In this document: positions 58,660 to 64,000 of the stretch, one piece after another | Layout of the letters: each line of letters starts with the position of its first letter | Position numbering within the stretch: position 1 is the first letter of the stretch | Source: Mycobacterium sp. 3519A | GTDB lineage: Bacteria; Actinomycetota; Actinomycetes; Mycobacteriales; Mycobacteriaceae | Direction of reading: 5' to 3' | NCBI RefSeq assembly: GCF_900240945.1 | Contig: NZ_OESG01000014.1 | Location: forward strand, 2,214,015-2,278,014 | DNA length: 64,000 nt | Translations under genes and position numbers: made by a program | Notes under the pieces: generated by a model | Told to the model about the DNA's origin: nothing | Database searches by the model: none | The model's input: the letters and a program-made list of their open reading frames with translations, nothing else

Positions 58660-59529
58660 ATGGCGAAGGCGGAAGTCGACCAGATCCTGGCGGCACACCG
58701 GCGGTCGGGGCGGTTCTTCGTGGCCGACGGCATCACGTCGTTCGCTCTGGAAGCGGGCGACGGTCCGGCGGTGCTCTGCGTGCACGGCGTGCCCGCGTCG
58801 TCGTTCCTGTACCGCAAGGTGGTGCCCGAACTGGCCAACCGGGGGCTGCGCGGCGTCGCGGTCGACCTTCCCGGTCTCGGCTTCGCCGACCGACCTGCCG
58901 GTGCGGACTACTCGTGGAGCGGACTGGGTCGTTGGCTGACAGCGGCCGTCGACGAACTCGCACTCGACCGCTTCCACCTGCTGTTGCACGACATCGGCGG
59001 CCCGGTCGGTTTCGAGGTGGCCAACGCCCTTCCCGACCGGGTGTTGTCGATGACGTTGCTCAACACCATCGGTGACGTGGCGTCCTTCCATCGCCCGTGG
59101 CCGATGGAACCGTTCGCGCACAAGGGCATTGGCGAGGCGTGGCTGGCCTCGCTGCGCCTGCCGTACTCGTTCACCTCGATCATGCGGTTGGTCGGGGTCA
59201 GCGGAAAGGTGCCAACGGCCGAACTCGAATGCTGGGTGCCCCTGCTGTTCGGCGACGACAACGGCCGCGCCTTCCTGAAGATCATGCGCGGGTTCGAACT
59301 CACCGCCGCCAAACGCGACACCTATGCGCAAACCCTCAGCACAGCAACGTATCCCGTTCAGATCATCTGGGGTTCGAAAGACACCATGCTGCCGTGGCGA
59401 CGACACGGCGTCGCGCTCGAGCGCACCGCCGGGTTGAAGCAGTCGACGTTGCTGCCTGCCAAACACTTCGTGCCGGAGGACTTCCCCGGCGAAATCGCCG
59501 ACGCCATCCTCCGACTGACGGACGGGTGA
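58660..59529 (+). CDS. Alpha/beta hydrolase, haloalkane-dehalogenase-like
   Basis: A 289-residue alpha/beta hydrolase. The oxyanion turn is HGVPASSFLYRKVVPEL. The nucleophile elbow reads LHDIGGPVGFE, with Asp in place of Ser, as in haloalkane dehalogenases and epoxide hydrolases. An Asp in IWGSKDTMLPW and a His in LPAKHFVPEDFP complete the triad. It therefore forms an ester with Asp and may cleave carbon-halogen or epoxide bonds. Halide-binding residues cannot be judged by eye. ATG 58660 follows GGAGG. Confidence 0.85.
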   Translation: MAKAEVDQILAAHRRSGRFFVADGITSFALEAGDGPAVLCVHGVPASSFLYRKVVPELANRGLRGVAVDLPGLGFADRPAGADYSWSGLGRWLTAAVDELALDRFHLLLHDIGGPVGFEVANALPDRVLSMTLLNTIGDVASFHRPWPMEPFAHKGIGEAWLASLRLPYSFTSIMRLVGVSGKVPTAELECWVPLLFGDDNGRAFLKIMRGFELTAAKRDTYAQTLSTATYPVQIIWGSKDTMLPWRRHGVALERTAGLKQSTLLPAKHFVPEDFPGEIADAILRLTDG

Positions 59530-59545
59530 CGTCGGCGAGCGCTGG

Positions 59546-60355
59546 TCACTGCGCGTCGCGCCAGGCCACCATGTCTTTCAGTTCGGCGAAGGCATACTGA
59601 CCGCCCTCGGGATGGATCTCGGTGGTGAACAGACAGACGCCTTCGGCCACGTACTCCTTGGCGGCATCCGATCCGGTCCACTGCACGGATCGTTGGATCT
59701 TGGTGTGATCGCGGTCGATCTGGTCGGCGAGGCGCTCGAGAAGCTGGCATCTCTTGCGGAACGTCTCGATGTCTAGGAAGCTGTGCCAGATATGGGCGTA
59801 GCGGGCGACCAGCGGCATCGTCCTGCGCTCCCCGGAACCGCCGATCAGGACCGGAATCTCGCGAACTGGCGCCGGGTTCAGGTGCCGGAGCCGGTTCTCG
59901 ATACGCGCCAATCCGGCCTCGAACACGTCCATGCGTGATGCGACGGTGCCGTAGTCGTACCCGTATACGGTGTAATCCTTTTCGTACCAACCCGATCCGA
60001 GCCCGAGGATGAGGCGTCCACCGCTGATGTGGTCGACGGTGCGAGCCATGTCGGCCAACAGATCGGGATTGCGGTAACCCATCCCGGTGACCAGCAGGCC
60101 GATCTCTGCGCGCGTGGTGATCTCACCCCAGGATGCCAGGGCAGTCCAACCTTCGAAGTTCACGACGTCGGGCTGCACGGGCCGAAGCTTCGGGCCGCCG
60201 TCGACGATGTCAACGGCGGGACGATGGAAGTGGTCGTATCCGAAGATCACGTCGGCGCCGAGCTCTTCGGCACGCAGCACGGCGTCACGCCACGTCCGAT
60301 AGTCGGCGGCCCCGCCGGGCCATAGCTGCACGGCGATGCGGATGGGATGAGACAC
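59546..60355 (-). CDS. LLM-class F420-dependent oxidoreductase
   Basis: A 269-residue luciferase-like oxidoreductase of the TIGR03560-type F420 group: IRIAVQLWPGGAADYRTWRDAV, ELGADVIFGYDHFHRP, EIGLLVTGMGYRNPDLLADM, and GRLILGLGSGWYEKDYTVYGY. The F420-binding segment is plausible. It is convergent with the hydrolase gene (16 bp apart) and is monocistronic. Substrate unknown. Confidence 0.87.
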   Translation of the reverse strand: MSHPIRIAVQLWPGGAADYRTWRDAVLRAEELGADVIFGYDHFHRPAVDIVDGGPKLRPVQPDVVNFEGWTALASWGEITTRAEIGLLVTGMGYRNPDLLADMARTVDHISGGRLILGLGSGWYEKDYTVYGYDYGTVASRMDVFEAGLARIENRLRHLNPAPVREIPVLIGGSGERRTMPLVARYAHIWHSFLDIETFRKRCQLLERLADQIDRDHTKIQRSVQWTGSDAAKEYVAEGVCLFTTEIHPEGGQYAFAELKDMVAWRDAQ

Positions 60356-60474
60356 GGGGTTTCCTTTCGTCAGAATGCGATATCGCGGCTTCGTGCAATC
60401 ACGTGCACGTTCAATGGCCGCGACGACGTGAATAGTCCGGTGGGGCTATAGCGATGCCAGATGGCCGCGATTGG

Positions 60475-60681
60475 TCATCTCGATGGGCGAGACGCGACAT
60501 CGGCGTCACAGTGCTGCTCGAGATAGCCGACGGCGATGAGAACCTCGACCAGCCGTAACCGGTAATCGCTACACGTGCCGCAGTGGTTCAGGTGGTGGTC
60601 GATGTGATCCGGCAGCAGACTCTCGGGTTCCTCACCGGCCAACAGCAGCGTCACCATCTTGGTGACATCAGAGCACTGCAT
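60475..60681 (-). CDS. Small zinc-finger protein (ZAS/anti-sigma-like)
   Basis: About 68 residues. MQCSDVTKMVTLLLAGEEPE leads to DHIDHHLNHCGTCSDYRLRL, which has the H-x3-C-x2-C pattern of zinc-binding anti-sigma factors (zf-HC2), with an upstream Cys as a possible fourth ligand. There is no membrane segment. No sigma factor gene is adjacent; the ECF sigma at 29627 lacks a neighbouring anti-sigma. ATG 60681 follows AAGGGAACG. Confidence 0.7.
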   Translation of the reverse strand: MQCSDVTKMVTLLLAGEEPESLLPDHIDHHLNHCGTCSDYRLRLVEVLIAVGYLEQHCDADVASRPSR

Positions 60682-60873
60682 CGTTCCCTTACCCATCTCG
60701 ACGGTGGCCGATCAACACCCATGTCCGATCGCTGCGGCAGCCTTGCATGTCCGCGCCGTTGAGCCCATTCGCCGCACCTATTGAGGCCATAGGCTATGTC
60801 GATAGGTCTCACCGGACGGTCGAGCAGTGACGCAAGTTTGGATAGAGGAAAGACCAAAGGCACAGGCGAAACG

Positions 60874-62229
60874 ATGGACGAACCTGAACTCGACGATGCG
60901 AACGCATCGGACAACAGCGACCGGTACGCGTTCGGAGTCCGGCGGTGGGCGGCGCTGGGCGCGCATCCCCCGCCGGGGATCAAACTGCTGCAGCGGTGGC
61001 GCAGCCCGCTGCGCGGACTATGGCTGACATCGGCGTTGGGTTCGGTGCTGCTGATTGCGCTGCCGGTCGTGATCATCACCGGGCTGCTGTCCTACATCGC
61101 CTACGGCCCGCAGTTCGGGCAGGCCATTCCCGGCGACGTCGGCTGGCTCAAGTTGCCGACGTTCGACTGGCCCACCACGCCGTCCTGGCTGTACCGACTG
61201 ACCCAGGGGCTGCACGTCGGGCTGGGGCTGATCATCATCCCGATCGTGCTCGCCAAGCTGTGGTCGGTCATCCCCAAGCTGTTCGTCTGGCCGCCGATGC
61301 GCTCGATCGCTCAACTGCTGGAACGGGTTTCGCTGGTGATGCTGGTCGGCGGGATCCTGTTCGAGCTCATCACCGGCGTTCTCAACATTCAGTACGACTA
61401 CATCTTCGGGTTCAGCTTCTACACCGCTCACTATTACGGCGCGTGGGTGTTCATTGCGGGTTTCGTGGTGCACATCGCGATCAAGATTCCGCGAATGTGG
61501 GTCGGGCTGCGGTCCTTGTCATGGCGCGACGTCCTGCGCACCGACGTCGCGCACACCCGGCCCGAGCCCTACGAACCCGACGGCCTGGTGGCCGCCGACC
61601 CCGCCCCGGCCACGATGAGCCGACGCGGCGCGCTGGCACTGGTCGGCGGGGGCGCGGTGTTCATGGCGGTCATCACCGCGGGACAGACGTTGGGCGGCTT
61701 CACCCGTCGCGCCGCATTGTTGCTGCCCCGCGGGCGGACCCGCGGTGACGGACCCAACGACTTCCAGGTGAACAGGACGGCGCTGCTGGCCGGCATCACC
61801 GGAGCGGTCACCGGTGAGCGTTGGCGGCTCACCTTGCGGGGTGGCCCCCACGACGTGGTGTTGGACCGCGCCGCCTTGCTGGCCATGCCTCAGCACACCG
61901 CCCGGCTGCCGATCGCGTGCGTGGAGGGTTGGTCGACAACCGAAACGTGGAGCGGTGTGCGGCTGGCGGAGCTGGCAGCGCTGGCCGGGGTGGCCACCCC
62001 GGCTTCCGCGCACGTGACGTCGCTCGAACGCTTCGGGGCGTTCAACCGGGCGACCTTGCAGGGTAGTCAGGTGCGGCACCCTGACGCGTTACTTGCATTG
62101 CGGGTCAACGGCGTTGAGCTTTCGCCCGACCACGGCTACCCGGCGCGGATCATCGTCCCCGCCCTGCCAGGCGTGCACAACACCAAGTGGGTGTCATCCA
62201 TCACCTTCCAGGCGGGCGGCGATGCGTAA
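60874..62229 (+). CDS. Cytochrome b561-like membrane domain fused to a sulfite-oxidase-fold molybdoenzyme
   Basis: A 451-residue fusion. Residues about 50-225 form a four-helix cytochrome b-type membrane domain with several His (GLHVGLGLIII, AHYYGAWVFIAGFVVHIAI). One helix follows (ALALVGGGAVFMAVITAGQTLGG). A C-terminal molybdopterin domain then has Cys in PIACVEGWSTTETWSGV and the end VHNTKWVSSITF. It probably passes electrons between quinone and an external substrate. It overlaps the next membrane protein gene by 8 bp. It is the second sulfite-oxidase-fold enzyme in the window. Confidence 0.83.
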   Translation: MDEPELDDANASDNSDRYAFGVRRWAALGAHPPPGIKLLQRWRSPLRGLWLTSALGSVLLIALPVVIITGLLSYIAYGPQFGQAIPGDVGWLKLPTFDWPTTPSWLYRLTQGLHVGLGLIIIPIVLAKLWSVIPKLFVWPPMRSIAQLLERVSLVMLVGGILFELITGVLNIQYDYIFGFSFYTAHYYGAWVFIAGFVVHIAIKIPRMWVGLRSLSWRDVLRTDVAHTRPEPYEPDGLVAADPAPATMSRRGALALVGGGAVFMAVITAGQTLGGFTRRAALLLPRGRTRGDGPNDFQVNRTALLAGITGAVTGERWRLTLRGGPHDVVLDRAALLAMPQHTARLPIACVEGWSTTETWSGVRLAELAALAGVATPASAHVTSLERFGAFNRATLQGSQVRHPDALLALRVNGVELSPDHGYPARIIVPALPGVHNTKWVSSITFQAGGDA

Positions 62230-62800
62230 GGCCATCACATGGTGGCGCACTGTCTACGGTGCCCACCCGCTGCATCTGCTGGTGCTGATCGCCGGATTCG
62301 CGTTGGCCGGATACGTGGTCGTCACCATCGGGCCGCAGGCGTTGTGGAACCACCACGTGTGGTGGCAGTCGATCCTGGTGTGGTTCGCCGCGGCGATCAT
62401 CGCCCACGACCTCGTCCTGTTCCCGATCTACGCGGCCGTCGACCGGGTGCTGTTGTCCGCTCGTCGCCGACGCCGTGCACCGGTGGCACGTAGCCGCGTG
62501 CCTGCGCTGAACTACGTGCGGGTGCCGGCCATGGGTGCGGCGCTCACACTGTTGGTGTTTCTCCCTGGCATCATCAAACAAGGTGCCTTCACGTATTGGG
62601 CGGCCACCGGTCAGACCCAGGACCCGTTCCTCGGACGCTGGCTACTGCTGACCGCAGTCATATTCGCGCTCAGCGCGATTGCCTACGCCATCCGCGTCAC
62701 CCTTGCGCGTAACGGGCGTCGGCGTCAGGCGCTTATGGCGGCCATCGGAAAAAGCGATGGCGCGCAGGCGTCCTCGCGCGCCGGACACGGACTTGAATGA
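62222..62800 (+). CDS. Membrane protein coupled to the molybdoenzyme
   Basis: A 192-residue protein with about four helices (PLHLLVLIAGFALAGYVVVT, WWQSILVWFAAAIIAHDLVL, GAALTLLVFLPGIIKQG and RWLLLTAVIFALSAIAYAI) and an Arg-rich loop (SARRRRRAP). ATG 62222 overlaps the molybdoenzyme gene by 8 bp, and the two families usually travel together. It may be a membrane partner or assembly factor. No catalytic motif is seen. Confidence 0.78.
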   Translation: MRKAITWWRTVYGAHPLHLLVLIAGFALAGYVVVTIGPQALWNHHVWWQSILVWFAAAIIAHDLVLFPIYAAVDRVLLSARRRRRAPVARSRVPALNYVRVPAMGAALTLLVFLPGIIKQGAFTYWAATGQTQDPFLGRWLLLTAVIFALSAIAYAIRVTLARNGRRRQALMAAIGKSDGAQASSRAGHGLE

Positions 62801-62836
62801 AGTTCGGACAATGTCGGGATTTCGCAGGAGGCCAAC

Positions 62837-63547
62837 ATGACCGTACGACGGGTGCTGATCACCGGGGCGTCGAAAGGCATCGGAAAAGCGTTGGCGGACA
62901 AGCTCGCCGACGACGGTCATGAAATCATCGGGGTCGCCCGCACTGCGCCGGAGAATTTCACGGGGGAGTTCCTCGAAGTCGACCTCGGCGACCGGGCGGC
63001 GACCGCGCAAGCACTGAGCACCATCGTGGCTCAACCCGTGGACGCGGTGATCAACAACGTCGGACTGGCTTCGGTGGCCCCCATCGGTTCAGTGGACCTC
63101 GACGATCTCTTCCACACCTACGACATGAACGTGCGCACGGCGGTACAGGTTGTGCAGGCCGCACTGCCCGGCATGCTCGCCGCGGGCTGGGGTCGCATCG
63201 TCAACATCACCAGCCTGGTCACGTTGGGCATGCCCGAACGCACCGCCTACGGTGCCGCGAAGGCGGCGCTGGAGGCGTGTACCCGGACGTGGGCCGAGGA
63301 GTTGGCCCCCACGGGGATCACCGTAAACGCCGTGGCGCCCGGTCCGGTCGAGACCGAGCTGTACCGGCAACGCAGTCCGCAAGGCTCTGAGCGGGAAAGC
63401 TCGATGTTGCAACGTATTCCGGTGCGCCGGGTGGGGGACCCCTACGAAATCGCGCACACCATAAGCCATTTACTCGACAACGAGGCCGGATACCTGACCG
63501 GCCAGATCATCCGTGTCGACGGCGGCGGCAGCATCGGAGCTTCGTGA
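62837..63547 (+). CDS. Short-chain dehydrogenase/reductase
   Basis: A 236-residue classical SDR with ITGASKGIGKALADKLA, NNVGLASVAP, catalytic Ser in VNITSLVTLG, Tyr-Lys in TAYGAAKAAL, and PGPVETELYR. The C-terminus has GYLTGQIIRVDGGGSIGAS. ATG 62837 follows CAGGAGG. It is similar to 3-oxoacyl-ACP reductase-type and hydroxysteroid SDRs. Substrate unknown. A decayed enoyl-CoA hydratase gene lies against its 3' end. Confidence 0.9.
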   Translation: MTVRRVLITGASKGIGKALADKLADDGHEIIGVARTAPENFTGEFLEVDLGDRAATAQALSTIVAQPVDAVINNVGLASVAPIGSVDLDDLFHTYDMNVRTAVQVVQAALPGMLAAGWGRIVNITSLVTLGMPERTAYGAAKAALEACTRTWAEELAPTGITVNAVAPGPVETELYRQRSPQGSERESSMLQRIPVRRVGDPYEIAHTISHLLDNEAGYLTGQIIRVDGGGSIGAS

Positions 63548-63555
63548 ACTCGGGC

Positions 63556-64000
63556 CGCAACAGCCATCACACCTGCGCGGACCGACGCCCCAGTCGCGCG
63601 CCGTCTCGGCGTCCAGGATCTGGCGCGTCAACAAAAGTGGCGCGCCCGGATGCTGCCGATGATCTCGGGCCACAACAGGTTCACTCCGTCGCCGGGGACG
63701 ATCCCGAAGTCGAAGTGGGGGCGATCCTGGAGTGCAGCACCACCGGACCGTTGACCGCGGCGATCATCGGCACCTCGATGTCCAGGATGTTCATCAAGAT
63801 CTTCTTGCCTTCGCGCCAGATCTTGTCGTAGCCGGTCGGCGTGAAGAAGTCGAACCCGTCGGGCGCGATGGTGTCCATGAACGCGTCGCCGGAGCCAGTG
63901 AGAATCACGACGCGGTTGTCGCGGTCCGCACCCACCCGGTGGAAGAGTTCGACGAACTGTTCGTGCGTGCTTCCGTTGAAGACGAGCACGTCGGCGTCAT
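63556..64000 (-). pseudogene. Decayed enoyl-CoA hydratase gene (runs off right edge)
   Basis: Three minus-strand segments in different frames match one crotonase-type protein. The first has VLVFNGSTHEQFVELFHRV and VPMIAAVNGPVVLHSRIA. The second has RPHFDFGIVPGDGVNLLWPE and GSIRARHF. The third has LTRQILDAETARDWGVG. Between first and second about 15 residues are missing, with a frame change. Between second and third one base is missing (TTTTGTTG where a codon is short). The C-terminal third is absent near 63556. The gene is not functional. Confidence 0.8.

Noticed and set aside
1..64000. CRISPR arrays, rRNA genes and replication origin
   Set aside because: No regularly spaced direct repeats, rRNA-like stretches or DnaA-box clusters were seen.

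Overview
The window looks like chromosome of a fast-growing mycobacterium (Mycolicibacterium type). It is GC-rich, encodes MspA-type porins, and roughly its first 25 kb follow the gene order of the M. tuberculosis Rv0971c-Rv0996 interval: echA7-fadE12-accA2-accD2-fadE13-AtuA-like gene, rpmF, mprA-mprB-pepD-moaB2, mscL, a SAF-domain protein, the Rv0991c zinc ribbon, 5-formyl-THF cyclo-ligase, galU, moeA1/glp, rimJ, glpR. A tandem pair of nearly identical MspA-type porin genes sits between moaB2 and mscL. The left edge cuts an IS481-family insertion sequence and the right edge cuts a decayed enoyl-CoA hydratase gene.

Layout. 1-0.95 kb: IS end. 0.95-2.8 kb: small accessory genes. 2.9-11.4 kb: an acyl-CoA dehydrogenase / biotin carboxylase operon on the minus strand. 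11.5-18.7 kb: L32, the MprAB envelope-stress system with its PepD protease, MoaB2, porins and MscL. 18.8-24.9 kb: Rv0990c-Rv0996-like genes and a tRNA-Ala(CGC). 25-30 kb: a WYL regulator, a truncated haemoglobin with a cysteine-rich HTH regulator, and a haemerythrin. 30-57.8 kb: a long redox and stress island. 57.9-64 kb: TetR, hydrolase, F420-type oxidoreductase, a molybdoenzyme fused to a membrane cytochrome, and an SDR.

The main result is in the 30-57 kb island. Six promoters share one composite element: a palindrome TCACCCGGGTGA, then 10-11 bp, then GGGTGA-N7-TCACCC (some arms degenerate). At a fixed distance after it comes a NANNNT -10 hexamer. The six stand ahead of (1) an ECF sigma factor, (2) a DUF417/RclC-like membrane protein operon with quinone reductase and UsfY, (3) a run of about twelve genes with SDR, MsrB, MsrA, a 45-codon small ORF, transaldolase, an orphan cytochrome oxidase subunit I, DUF421, a sulfite-oxidase-fold molybdoenzyme with its flavin reductase and a cation exchanger, (4) a RclA/mercuric-reductase-like flavoprotein operon, (5) a cupin/NmrA/DoxX operon, (6) an NTF2/SDR/cupin/GNAT/DUF4331/LLM operon. 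A single large LuxR-family ATPase (LAL/MalT type) lies in the middle and is the obvious candidate activator. I infer a regulon for oxidant or electrophile (possibly reactive chlorine) resistance. I do not recognise it as a described system.

Two smaller circuits also show. A cysteine-containing HTH regulator shares a 25-bp operator with the haemerythrin promoter. A LmrA/YxaF-type TetR has a TGGAC-N6-GTCCA palindrome ahead of its own gene and two variants ahead of a distant flavodoxin-like reductase gene. Starts were chosen by ribosome-binding site, overlap with neighbours and family N-termini; many of the longest open frames begin too early.
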